Below are positions 17,182 through 25,859 of a stretch of 64,000 nucleotides of DNA, piece by piece; within the stretch, counting starts at the first letter, position 1; each line of letters begins with the position of its first letter. The notes under the pieces are model-generated. The model did no database searches, was not told the origin of the DNA, and saw only the letters and a list, made by a program, of their open reading frames with translations. The stretch spans positions 62,001 to 126,000 of the forward strand of contig JAAFIG010000002.1 of assembly GCA_013298595.1 (NCBI GenBank). The letters run 5' to 3'. Origin of the DNA: Deinococcales bacterium (GTDB lineage: Bacteria > Deinococcota > Deinococci > Deinococcales > JAAFIG01). A program made the translations under genes and the position numbers.

Positions 17182-19035
17182 ATGAAATTACTAAGTTTTT
17201 TGGTGCTGGTCGGATTAAGTTTTATGGTGGCGTGTGGTGAACCACCTAAACCACCTGAACCACTCACCGTGACTTTAACCTCGAGTGAATTAAACCCAGC
17301 GTTTAACTCGAGTGTGACGTTTACAGCAACGGCAACACCCGCAGGTAAAATTGTGAAACTCGAGTTGCTAGAAGGTACAATTGTTAAAAAAACTGTGAAT
17401 AATGCGGCGAACCTCGAGCAAAGTGTTGTCATGAATATTGCTGGTAAGCGTTCTTTTGTGGCTCGAGTGACCGATTCGGCTGGGGTGGTGGTAAGCAGTG
17501 CAGTGGTTGAAGTGAATACCATAGCTCCGCCGTTACCAACCGTTACTTTAACCGCCAGCAACTTAAAACCAGTGCCAGGCTCGGATGTGACGTTTACGGT
17601 ACTAGCCACACCTGCTGGTGGCATTGTGAAGCTCGAATTACTAGAAGGAACAATTGTTACGAAAACAGTGTTTGGCGCAGATGGCTTCGAGCAAAACATT
17701 TTGATGGATGCAGAAGGCACGCGTTCTTTTACGGCTCGAGTGACCGATACGGCAGGAGTGATTGTAAATAGTGGCGTGGTTGAAGTGAATACTCAAAATG
17801 GAGCACCGGGATCAGGATCAGTAGCTCAAATGGCATTGGGTAGTCAACATACTTGTGCATTGCTAACCAGTGGTGATGTTCGTTGCTGGGGCAGAGGTAT
17901 AGAAGGGCAACTTGGTTTGGGAAAAAAGCAAGTTATCGGGGATGTTAAAGCGATCACGAGCGTTCCACCAATTAGATTTCCAATTGGTTTTAAGGTCAAA
18001 CAAATTGCTGCGGGTTCTAGTCATACTTGCGCTTTATCTGAAACAGGTAAAGTCATTTGTTGGGGAAGAAATGAATTTGGGCAACTTGGTTATGGCGACA
18101 TCACAAACCGTGGTGACACACCAGAAACTACTCCCGATAAAATTGGTTTTGTTGGACTTCCACAAGTTCAAACAATTATTTCAGGAAATAATGCTTTGCA
18201 TACTTGTGTTATTCTAGTTTCGAGAGCAGTTAAATGCTGGGGATTTAATAATACTGGTCAACTTGGCTTAGGAAATACGAATACTATCGGTGATAGTCCA
18301 AATGAACTTGAGCAAACACCTGCCATTCAACTTGGTAATTCGCTGGTTAAGCAGATTGCTGTAGGATCTAATCATACTTGTGCTTTACTTAATGATAGTT
18401 CTTTACGCTGCTGGGGAAGCGATACGTTTGGGCAACTTGGGGATGGCGACAATGATGAAAATGCTTTTGGTGATGAGCTTGGAGAAATACCCAACACCAA
18501 AGCAGTGGCAATTGCTGATGCAGCCCAAATTGAGCTTGGAAATTCGCATACTTGCGTGCTTACCACAACAAAACAACTTCGCTGCTGGGGTAGTAATACT
18601 GTTGGTCAGCTTGGTTATGGAAATAAGATCGGCATTGGTGATGATGAGCTTCCTGTCACAGCAGGATTTGTGAATGTAGGTGCAGATGTTAAGCAACTTA
18701 GCGTGAACGGCGATTCCACTTGTGTTTTGCGCACGGATGATAAAATAAAATGCTGGGGGTTGAATAATGATGGTCAACTTGGTTATGGAAACCAGATCGA
18801 CATTGGCGATAACGAACCCTTAACCGATGTTGGTACAGTTCAAGTCAATTCTGTTGCAATCCAAGGTAAAGTCACCAGAATTTTTTCTGGTAAAAACCAC
18901 AATTGTGTGTTATTTGAATCAGGTAACATCAAATGCTGGGGAGATAATAGTAGTGCGCAACTTGGGTACGGCAATACCAATAACATTGGTGATAACGAAT
19001 TCCCCTCGAGTGTCGGTATCGTCCCACTATTCTAA
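17182..19035 (+). CDS. Ig-like/RCC1-repeat lipoprotein (duplication copy 2)
   Basis: 617 residues. Signal MKLLSFLVLVGLSFMVAC. Two Ig-like domains (residues 22-110 and 115-205) precede the RCC1 repeats, against one in copy 1; the second contains VTLTASNLKPVPGSDVTF and FTARVTDTAGVIVNSG. The propeller (about 210-615) aligns throughout with copy 1, with many substitutions, so the duplication is not very recent or is diverging quickly. Same ribosome site and control region as copy 1. Surface protein of unknown partner. Confidence 0.88.
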   Translation: MKLLSFLVLVGLSFMVACGEPPKPPEPLTVTLTSSELNPAFNSSVTFTATATPAGKIVKLELLEGTIVKKTVNNAANLEQSVVMNIAGKRSFVARVTDSAGVVVSSAVVEVNTIAPPLPTVTLTASNLKPVPGSDVTFTVLATPAGGIVKLELLEGTIVTKTVFGADGFEQNILMDAEGTRSFTARVTDTAGVIVNSGVVEVNTQNGAPGSGSVAQMALGSQHTCALLTSGDVRCWGRGIEGQLGLGKKQVIGDVKAITSVPPIRFPIGFKVKQIAAGSSHTCALSETGKVICWGRNEFGQLGYGDITNRGDTPETTPDKIGFVGLPQVQTIISGNNALHTCVILVSRAVKCWGFNNTGQLGLGNTNTIGDSPNELEQTPAIQLGNSLVKQIAVGSNHTCALLNDSSLRCWGSDTFGQLGDGDNDENAFGDELGEIPNTKAVAIADAAQIELGNSHTCVLTTTKQLRCWGSNTVGQLGYGNKIGIGDDELPVTAGFVNVGADVKQLSVNGDSTCVLRTDDKIKCWGLNNDGQLGYGNQIDIGDNEPLTDVGTVQVNSVAIQGKVTRIFSGKNHNCVLFESGNIKCWGDNSSAQLGYGNTNNIGDNEFPSSVGIVPLF

Positions 19036-19103
19036 AAAATCCTCTCGAGTTTTGCAGACCATTCTTGCTCGAGAACACTATTTAATTCACTTGATCAACT
19101 CAC

Positions 19104-19138
19104 CCCTCGAGCCTTCAATCTCGAGGGTGGTCTTTTGG
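19104..19138 (+). terminator. CTCGAG-stem terminator
   Basis: CCCTCGAG (19104-19111) pairs with CTCGAGGG (19120-19127), followed by TGGTCTTTT. Copy of the terminator at 16982. Confidence 0.75.
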
Positions 19139-19175
19139 ATTACTCGAGGTCATTGCTTCGTGTGTCACGTTTGTA

Positions 19176-19931
19176 TCATTGCGAATGCCCCAAGCATTCT
19201 TGAGCCGCCTCGAGCGATTGCGCGAGCTTTGCGATCAACACATCTCGAGGTGGCAATTGCGTTAAGTATTCCGCCACATGAATTCTGCTTTTACCCAACT
19301 CGAGCAATTCGATTTGTTCTTGTTTTTTACCTGTGCAAAGAATTTTTAAGCCCAGATAATCCAGAATGTATGGGTCTTTGAACAGCATTTCAGGGGCAAC
19401 CTGACCTGTTTGGTGTAATTGCTCAAGGTCATGCCGAATGGTTTGCTCGGGTTGTTGAGAGAGTGCGCTGCGTTCAAAAAGTTGTGAAGCAATACGTTCT
19501 TGCAATTGCCGTGATGACCAACGCTCGAGTTGTGCCATTTCTTGGTAAAAAGTTCGTTTTAAATCGTCTTTGATGTAAATTAGCGTTTTGATTTTTGTCC
19601 AACTCAATGGTCTCCGCAGTGCAGAGACAATCTCGAGGTTCGTAAAAACCTTAGCAAATTGCAAACAATGACGCAGTTGTGCGACACTCCAACCACTGCC
19701 GAACTCGAGGCTTAAATCTGTTGCCAAGTGCTTCACAATTTGTTTGCCGTATTCGGCTCGAGAATGTTGCAGCACCTCTTGGTTTATTCGTGTGCCAATG
19801 TTCCAGTACAACAAACTGAGTTCGGCATTGACTGCCATGACCGTTTGATTTCGGGCTGTTTTGATCAAATGGTGCACATCGGTCAGTAACTCGAGTGGGG
19901 GTTGAAGTGCAGGGGTTTTTCGGGCGGGCAT
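19176..19931 (-). pseudogene. DUF1016 (YhcG-type) protein lacking its nuclease core
   Basis: 251 residues from the ATG at 19931; an upstream in-frame extension overlaps a terminator-like hairpin and is less likely. The N-terminal DUF1016 domain is well kept (LLYWNIGTRINQEVL, YGKQIVKHLATDLSLEFG, RHCLQFAKVF, LSWTKIKTLIYIKD). After KDPYILDYLGL the protein jumps at about 19345-19352 to ILCTGKKQEQIELLELGKS and HVAEYLTQLPP, which in the family are the extreme C-terminus. The roughly 80 residues between, holding the PD-(D/E)xK catalytic centre, are absent in frame. The family is linked to DNA cleavage in mobile-element and defence contexts. Here nuclease activity must be lost; a regulatory remnant cannot be excluded. 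Confidence 0.8.
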
Positions 19932-20135
19932 GGTGAAGCGTTTAGCAAGTTTGTGGGTAACCCTCCAGCCTTCAATCTCGAGGGTGATTTTTTGTGCAAA
20001 CAACTAGGCTCGAGTAGTTCAAGAATTTATTTGTAACGCACTTACTTGAATATCTCGAGATTGGTCACACGTGCCACCATACAGGTGTACGTCTATGGTC
20101 TCTTGAGCAACCCCTGTGCACTAATATCAAGTTAA

Positions 20136-20162
20136 AACCCCTCGAGTGAGGGGCTTGTTTTG
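20136..20162 (-). terminator. Terminator of the beta-propeller/cytochrome gene
   Basis: CCCCTC pairs with GAGGGG across GAGT (20138-20153). Both sides carry T-runs when read outward, so it could stop transcription from either direction; it lies 24 bases after the minus-strand stop at 20178. Confidence 0.6.
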
Positions 20163-20177
20163 CTTATGAGCTATTGA

Positions 20178-22580
20178 TTACTTTTGGGTTGGGCAAATAT
20201 CAAAGCCTCTTGGTACAGGTAATTCTTTGGTATTGGCATCTATGGATAAAATAAAATTAATTAAATCTTGGCGTTGTTTAGCTGCACTCGAGCCTGTTAA
20301 GAAAACAGGGTTGGCGGCTCTGGTGTGGTCTTCCCATTTTGGATTGGTCAGTAAGTCCTCTAAACTCTTGGCTTGACCATGATGTAAGTAGGGTGCGCCT
20401 AAGCTCATGCCGTACAAACTTGGTACGTTGTAGCCACCTCGTCCTTGTGCCCTTGTACCATCGGGTTTTTTCTCGAGGGCATCCGTATTTTCTTTACCGC
20501 CTGGTACGCCAAAAGTGCCAACGTTGCGAATCACGCAAGCCACTTGCTTCCGTCCAATTGGGTTGGGTTCGGCGGGTCCAGTGCTGGTGTCGGTGATAAT
20601 GGGCTGGTTTTGAATCCAGAAACCACCAAAGTTCCAAGTTGGTGCAAACGGCGGAACTGGAACGTTAAGAACAGCTTTGTTCAGTGCGGCATTGGTTTCT
20701 GTGCTTGGTGTGAATGACAACCTCGAGACTGTCCAACCTGCTCCGCCATGACAGGCGACACAACCACCATTGTTTTGACCTGCAACTGGCATGCCAAATA
20801 ATTGCATTCCTCTGGCGACGCTTTGTGAGTCTAAGAATTTCGCAGCCTTTGGTGGGCGAATACTTTTGGCATAGGCTTCGATTTCATCCCAGTCTTTGGT
20901 GCAACTTGGTTTGGCTTCGTTTTGGGTTTCTCGGACGGGTTTATCGAGGTTGCCGCCAAGCTCTAAACGGCGTTCTTCGTTCAGGTCGCCGCAGCCATCG
21001 GTGGTGATTGCGCCCAAGCCGCCCGAAACATCCCTGGTGTTGCGTTCAAAATCATGGATTTCGTCAAAAACGGCAGTCCAGTTTAAAATGCGTTGTTTTT
21101 GTTCGCCTTGACCGTGACTGAACGTGCCGTCCATGCTGGTGGTTTGGCGTGGTCCTTCCCCAAATGTCCAAGTGATATTGTCGGACAAGCCATCTGGGTG
21201 GCAACTACCGCAACTGCTCCAGCTTTCTTTGCTCCAACGTCCGCGTCCGGTAAAGAAAAAGCGTTTGCCTTTGTTGATGGCTAAGGCTTCGCCTGTTGGG
21301 GCTTCAGCGCTTGGTAGCGTGGCAATAACTTGTTGTACCGATAAATCAATTTCGGCAATGTTACGGCTGACCCAGCAATTGACATAAGCCCTTGGTCCGT
21401 CATGAGCGGTCACAATACCAGTCGGATTCTGACAGGGTTTGTTACCATTTTTGGCTGTGCCAACATCTATTTGTTTATTAAAACTCGAGCCAATACTGAT
21501 GCCTTTGGTTTCATCAAAAACGATGCGTTGCACAACATCTGCACCTTTGGAAACCGTGTAGGCAATGTTGGAACTGCCTGCAAATGCAATGTCGGATAAA
21601 TCGGCTAGGAAATGCCGTGGTTGCCCCGCAGGTATGGCTTCGGCAACTTTTTTAGCTAAATTCACTGTACCTGCATTACCCAAGTCTTCTTTTCGGGTCT
21701 CGAGGTCACCAACATAAACCACGGGTTGGACATTGCCATTGAATTTCGGTGGTCCTTTGGGTGATGCTGAAATCGAGGTCACAAAAACTTTTTGCCCTTG
21801 AATGGCAGCCGCATAAAATTGATTTGGACTGGTTTTAACCGTCCCCGCGTTTGTGCCGTCGGGAACAAAACCGCTGTCCAATGGCGCAAAGCGAATCCCT
21901 TGGGTCGCTGTGTAATCCGAGACTTTATAGACCCGTACCAAACCTGTGCGAAGCTCATCGCTGGCTTCGGCACCTGGTCCTGGTAATCCGTAAAATTCTG
22001 GGGTTAGCACAAATTCGTCGTTGTCATCCGAGTCGCCATCATTGGTTACGGCAAGACTGCGTACATTACTGACCGCATCTATACTGCCAATAATTTTCAT
22101 GGTTGCGGTGTCAATCACCGAAACCCGCCCTTCGGCAAATTCGGCAACAAATAATTTAGCACCCGTTGGTGATAAAGCCAATCCTGTGGGTTCTGAACCC
22201 ACTTCGAGCGGCTGTGAAACCCGAGGTGATGCACTGGTTAAACTGGTTACTTTGACTACAGTGCCATCGGCGCGGTTGGCAACAAAGGCGGTTCGTCCGT
22301 CTGGGTGAATGACCACACTGGAAGGTTCGGCTCCTGTTTTGACGGTGCTGCGTTTGGCTAGGGGTTCAGCGTCGAAGACACTAATCGAATCGTTTTCTTG
22401 GTTGACCATCACAACAAATTGGTCATCGTTAGAAATGGCTATCGTACCAGATTTAGAAGCTCGCTCGAGAATCGGAGCACTTTGTGCAGCGGCACTGAGT
22501 AAATTGGGTTTAGTCACCATGACTGTGCCAAAAATGACACCTAGTCCGAGTAATCCAATTAACGTGGTTGGTTTGAACAT
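20178..22580 (-). CDS. Secreted beta-propeller / di-haem cytochrome c protein
   Basis: 800 residues. GGAGG lies 8 bases before the ATG at 22580. A signal segment (LIGLLGLGVIFGTVMV) is followed by a YVTN-like propeller (about 40-400): VVIHPDGRTAFVANRADGTVVKV, LALSPTGAKLFVAEFAEGRVSVIDT. The C-terminal part has two haem-binding motifs, CGSCH near residue 460 and CVACH near 605, and YLHHGQAKSLEDLL near the end as in MauG/cytochrome c peroxidase-like proteins. It is expected outside the membrane in electron transfer or oxidation. The partner is unknown; the next upstream gene is a CHRD/SOD-like lipoprotein. Confidence 0.87.
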   Translation of the reverse strand: MFKPTTLIGLLGLGVIFGTVMVTKPNLLSAAAQSAPILERASKSGTIAISNDDQFVVMVNQENDSISVFDAEPLAKRSTVKTGAEPSSVVIHPDGRTAFVANRADGTVVKVTSLTSASPRVSQPLEVGSEPTGLALSPTGAKLFVAEFAEGRVSVIDTATMKIIGSIDAVSNVRSLAVTNDGDSDDNDEFVLTPEFYGLPGPGAEASDELRTGLVRVYKVSDYTATQGIRFAPLDSGFVPDGTNAGTVKTSPNQFYAAAIQGQKVFVTSISASPKGPPKFNGNVQPVVYVGDLETRKEDLGNAGTVNLAKKVAEAIPAGQPRHFLADLSDIAFAGSSNIAYTVSKGADVVQRIVFDETKGISIGSSFNKQIDVGTAKNGNKPCQNPTGIVTAHDGPRAYVNCWVSRNIAEIDLSVQQVIATLPSAEAPTGEALAINKGKRFFFTGRGRWSKESWSSCGSCHPDGLSDNITWTFGEGPRQTTSMDGTFSHGQGEQKQRILNWTAVFDEIHDFERNTRDVSGGLGAITTDGCGDLNEERRLELGGNLDKPVRETQNEAKPSCTKDWDEIEAYAKSIRPPKAAKFLDSQSVARGMQLFGMPVAGQNNGGCVACHGGAGWTVSRLSFTPSTETNAALNKAVLNVPVPPFAPTWNFGGFWIQNQPIITDTSTGPAEPNPIGRKQVACVIRNVGTFGVPGGKENTDALEKKPDGTRAQGRGGYNVPSLYGMSLGAPYLHHGQAKSLEDLLTNPKWEDHTRAANPVFLTGSSAAKQRQDLINFILSIDANTKELPVPRGFDICPTQK

Positions 22581-22655
22581 GTGTTTCACCTCCAAATTTT
22601 TTTGTACAACACTACATTGCGTAGCGAAAAAAGAGCTGCCTGAAATATTTCAGAG

Positions 22656-22708
22656 CGATGACACTCGAGAAGAAAAGCATAGGAGGCATGACCTCTGTTG
22701 TGTCATCG
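22656..22708. repeat. 9-bp inverted repeat in the leader region
   Basis: CGATGACAC (22656-22664) with GTGTCATCG (22700-22708), between the 20178-22580 and 22845 genes. It may be an operator or RNA hairpin. Confidence 0.4.
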
Positions 22709-22754
22709 TCTGTCTGAGGAGGCATACTCGATGAGGGTTAAGTAAAAGAGTACA

Positions 22755-22820
22755 TGATGGCTAATGGTGTTAAAGAATAATTCGGTGGAGGACTTATCTA
22801 AGATTTCCCATTAGCCATCA
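22755..22820 (-). terminator. 13-bp inverted repeat after the CHRD-like gene
   Basis: TGATGGCTAATGG (22755-22767) with CCATTAGCCATCA (22808-22820), perfect, 40-base loop, flanked by an A-run at 22820-22828. Located just past the minus-strand stop at 22845; likely a terminator or mRNA-end structure. Confidence 0.45.
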
Positions 22821-22844
22821 AAAAAAAGAAGTACTCGAAGATGT

Positions 22845-23279
22845 TTAAATAATGTCACCACAAACAATGCCCGCGCCTGCACCTTCGGCAGCGCCTGTGC
22901 CACGCTGATGATGTTGCACATAGGCACTGGCAGGGATTTTTGTGGTATCTACAATGGTTTCGGCACTGGCTTTACCAGTGGCATCGGCAATCAATTCGTT
23001 GAGTAGAATCGCTACAGGTCCAGCCGCACTACATTTACCATTATGAATATGACCAATATGCTTGGTATTTGGTGTTAAACCCGTAACTGTCACAACCATT
23101 TTGGTTTTACCATCGGCAAGTAAAAATAATTCTGCTTGCCCTTTGGCAGTACTGCTCGAGCCATCAGCAAATAATCCCAACGGACTTAATGTCATAACTC
23201 GACCATTGCCAATGGTATTGGTGGCTGGTGCACACGAAACCATTGCTAAAGCAATCAATCCAAAACCTATTAACTTCAT
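22845..23279 (-). CDS. CHRD / Cu-Zn SOD-like lipoprotein
   Basis: 144 residues. Signal MKLIGFGLIALAMVSC with lipobox. The body contains LTPNTKHIGHIHNGKCSAAGPVAILL, a His-x-His segment with a Cys and GP turn characteristic of the CHRD/SOD_Cu-like beta-sandwich fold, and ends IVCGDII. The usual full set of copper and zinc ligands of superoxide dismutase is not evident, so enzymatic activity is doubtful. AGGAGATACTT precedes the ATG. It lies upstream of the haem protein gene on the same strand. Confidence 0.75.
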   Translation of the reverse strand: MKLIGFGLIALAMVSCAPATNTIGNGRVMTLSPLGLFADGSSSTAKGQAELFLLADGKTKMVVTVTGLTPNTKHIGHIHNGKCSAAGPVAILLNELIADATGKASAETIVDTTKIPASAYVQHHQRGTGAAEGAGAGIVCGDII

Positions 23280-23362
23280 AAGTATCTCCTAGAAAACCAA
23301 TGTGAGAAACGAAAACCGAGTAGCGTGTCTGAAAAAATCGTTTCCTTTCCGAAGACTAAAAT

Positions 23363-23593
23363 TTAGTCAAGTTGTGCAGGTAATTGCATTGTTTCCCAAT
23401 ACTGCATTCGTATAAAAAATCGGGCGAGTTCTTCTAGGCTCGAGAATCGTTCACGAATAATTCCTGGCATGACTTGGACAGCAGCTTGAAAGCCATTGAT
23501 TGAATCGTTGGTGACGGTTACCAGAATGGTTAATTTTTTAACAGGATCTGTTTCTGGTGGTTGTGTGGCTGTCTGAGTACTGGTTTGCAACAT
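23363..23593 (-). CDS. Small hypothetical protein
   Basis: 76 residues from the ATG at 23593, which has GAGGAG 6-7 bases upstream. The N-terminal 20 residues are polar and Thr/Gln-rich; the rest reads KKLTILVTVTNDSINGFQ then IIRERFSSLEELARFFIRMQYW. No signal peptide. No family recognised. The lipoprotein-type element stands 43 bases upstream (23636), so it shares control with the surface-protein genes. Confidence 0.65.
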   Translation of the reverse strand: MLQTSTQTATQPPETDPVKKLTILVTVTNDSINGFQAAVQVMPGIIRERFSSLEELARFFIRMQYWETMQLPAQLD

Positions 23594-23635
23594 TTTTTCT
23601 CCTCTCGAACTGTTGGGAGGTATGTTGCAATATGG

Positions 23636-23655
23636 CTGGTAACGTTGCTGTAACG
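23636..23655 (-). promoter_or_regulatory. Lipoprotein-type upstream element
   Basis: Minus strand CGTTACAGCAACGTTACCAG, 43 bases before the 23593 start; near-identical to 13606-13625. Confidence 0.6.
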
Positions 23656-23891
23656 AATAAAATTTAAGTCGTTGGCAACAATACAAATGCGTATTTGTAA
23701 AAATGCGTGTTACAAAACCCCAGACTTTTATGAGAACACGGATGCCACAAACGTTACATAGAAAGCACAGGTTGTACTGCTATTTTTTTGCCCTACCAAG
23801 CGGAACTAAGTTGTCATGTACAATAAAAAACAATTTTAGCAACCTTCGTTTGAGCGCAAAATCAGGTCTTTGATTTAGGCTAAAAAGTTTT

Positions 23892-23910
23892 GTTATGCCC
23901 ACGTTACTGG
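23892..23910 (+). promoter_or_regulatory. Upstream element, variant form
   Basis: GTTATGCCCACGTTACTGG, 80 bases before the ATG at 23990. Confidence 0.6.
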
Positions 23911-23989
23911 CTGCAAAGCAGAATGCGTTTCGATGTCTGGTTACGTGGCTCGAGTTGGAACAACGCTTAGTCAGTACAAAGGAGAAAGT

Positions 23990-25720
23990 ATGAAACAACT
24001 CAATTGGTTTATTTGTTTAACCCTGTGCATCAGTGTCCTAGTCGCCTGCGGTTCACCCACAGCCACCATTACAGGGGTCAGTATTACCGCTTCACCCAGC
24101 GCTCAACCACTGGATGCTGGTGGAACAGTCACCTTAAACGCCATTGTTACAGGAACAGGAGCATTTAACACCGCTGTCACTTGGAGCGTAGTCAGTGGTG
24201 CGGGAACATTATCGGAAATCACAACCTCGAGTGCGATTTTAACCGCACCAAATTTAGGGGTTGATTCGGTGGTGCAAATTCGGGCGGTCAGTCTGCAAGA
24301 CTCGAGTAAAACCAAGGATGTAACATTTAGGGTTAATAAGGGTGCAACTGTTTCGGATGTCACCATTGCTGCTTCGCTGGTGGCTTTGCGTGAGGGAAGC
24401 ACCAGTGAAATACAAGCCACTGTTCTTGGAACGGGTGCGTTCAGTTCAGAAGTAAACTGGACTCTTGAACCAAGTGGGTTTGGGACGCTCTCGAGTTCGA
24501 CTGGTGCTAATGTCACGTACACTGCTCCAGCCATAAGTTTTGGTCGGGTGGTGCAAATTACTGCCAGCAGTGTCGAAGACTCGAGTAAGCGTAAATCCAT
24601 TTTTCTCAGTGTCAATGCAGTCAAAGCCAGTATTGCAGCGGGTAGCTTTCATTCATTGGCTTTAAAAACCGATAGAACAATTCTCAGTTGGGGAAGTGAT
24701 ACCAATGGGCAACTTGGCGATGGCGGTTCAAGCACCGATCAATTCTTACCAGTGAGCGTTGCAAATGCCACAAACATTGTTGCAATAGCGGCTGGTGATT
24801 CACATTCATTGGCTTTGAAATTTGATGGCACAATTCTCAGTTGGGGAAATGATTTTAAAGGTCAACTTGGTGATGGTGGTTCAAACACCAATCAATCAGC
24901 ACCTGTTCCCGTTACTGGGGCTAAGAATATTGTGGCAATAGCGGCTAGTGAATCCAATTCACTGGCACTAAAAGAAGATGGCACCATACTGGCTTGGGGA
25001 AGCGATGCGTTTAATCAACTTGGTAATGGCGCTGTAAATGAAACTAAATCTGTACCAGTTCCTGTTTTGAATGCCATAAACATTGTTGCAATTGCGGCTG
25101 GTAGAAGACACGCCTTGGCTTTGCAAGCTGATGGAAGGCTCCTCAGTTGGGGTTCGGATGAGGATGGGCAACTGGGTGATGGTGGTACAAATTCCGATAA
25201 AGACGCGCCTACGTTTATACCCAATGTCAATAACATCATCGCAATTGCGGCTGGAGAAGACTTCTCTTTGGCACTCAAAGCCGACGGAACAATGCTCAGT
25301 TGGGGAAGCGATGAGTTTGGTCAACTTGGTGACAGTGCCGAATTGAGCGATAAAGTCGCACCTGTAGTGGTGGCTGGTGTCACAAATATTATTGGAATAG
25401 CAGCGGGTCTGAATTATGCTCTTGCTCTAAAAGCAGATGGCACACTCATCAGTTGGGGTTCGGATGAGGGTGGTAAACTTGGTAATCCGAACAGTAGCGA
25501 TAACCAGCCAACTTTTGTGCCAGCACTTATTGCAACAAATATTGTTGCAATAAGTGCTGGTGCATTCCATTCACTGGCTCTTAAATCTGATGGAACAATG
25601 CTGAGTTGGGGAAATTTTTTCTTTGGGCAACTGGGACAGGATACTAATTCGCCAACTTTCAATCCTAATGTACCTAGCCCCGTTGCTCTTGGTCAATTCA
25701 ATAAAATCCGTGTTCCATAA
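23990..25720 (+). CDS. RCC1-repeat lipoprotein (inverted paralogue of 8673-10400)
   Basis: 576 residues. AAAGGAGAAAGT precedes the ATG. The signal peptide MKQLNWFICLTLCISVLVAC and first Ig-like domain are nearly identical to those of the minus-strand gene at 8673-10400. Two Ig-like domains are followed by RCC1 repeats (HSLALKFDGTILSWG, GQLGDGG) from about residue 220, ending FNKIRVP as in the paralogue. The 3' flanking hairpin is also shared, so a block including flanks was copied in inverted orientation. Surface protein; ligand unknown. Confidence 0.88.
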   Translation: MKQLNWFICLTLCISVLVACGSPTATITGVSITASPSAQPLDAGGTVTLNAIVTGTGAFNTAVTWSVVSGAGTLSEITTSSAILTAPNLGVDSVVQIRAVSLQDSSKTKDVTFRVNKGATVSDVTIAASLVALREGSTSEIQATVLGTGAFSSEVNWTLEPSGFGTLSSSTGANVTYTAPAISFGRVVQITASSVEDSSKRKSIFLSVNAVKASIAAGSFHSLALKTDRTILSWGSDTNGQLGDGGSSTDQFLPVSVANATNIVAIAAGDSHSLALKFDGTILSWGNDFKGQLGDGGSNTNQSAPVPVTGAKNIVAIAASESNSLALKEDGTILAWGSDAFNQLGNGAVNETKSVPVPVLNAINIVAIAAGRRHALALQADGRLLSWGSDEDGQLGDGGTNSDKDAPTFIPNVNNIIAIAAGEDFSLALKADGTMLSWGSDEFGQLGDSAELSDKVAPVVVAGVTNIIGIAAGLNYALALKADGTLISWGSDEGGKLGNPNSSDNQPTFVPALIATNIVAISAGAFHSLALKSDGTMLSWGNFFFGQLGQDTNSPTFNPNVPSPVALGQFNKIRVP

Positions 25721-25727
25721 ACCACCC

Positions 25728-25766
25728 GCTCGAGATCAGAAAGTCTTGTCTCGAGCCACACTTTTT
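25728..25766 (+). terminator. CTCGAG-stem terminator
   Basis: GCTCGAGA (25728-25735) pairs with TCTCGAGC (25749-25756), followed by CACACTTTTTG. Inverted copy of the hairpin at 8636. Confidence 0.65.
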
Positions 25767-25859
25767 GTTCTGCTCACGTTACCTACTGTATGCAAAACGC
25801 TTGTTGCAGCACCATAAACCTCCCATTGAACTTGCTGCACCCATTAAGGAGCAAACCCC

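Larger units (their letters stand above)
17019..19140 (+). repeat. Tandem duplication, copy 2
   Basis: Begins with the same TACTCGAGGTCAT that starts copy 1 and ends where that 13-mer recurs (19141-19153) before unrelated sequence. It is longer than copy 1 because its lipoprotein gene has an additional Ig-like domain of about 270 bases. Confidence 0.85.
23594..23989. other. Divergent intergenic control region
   Basis: 396 bases without a gene between divergent starts at 23593 and 23990. It contains one upstream element on each strand (23636-23655 minus, 23892-23910 plus). The middle is AT-rich with no CTCGAG and no clear RNA gene. Confidence 0.6.

Noticed and set aside
23594-23989. tRNA or other RNA gene in the 396-base gap
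   Set aside because: No cloverleaf, no conserved RNA motif; contents are explained as divergent control elements.
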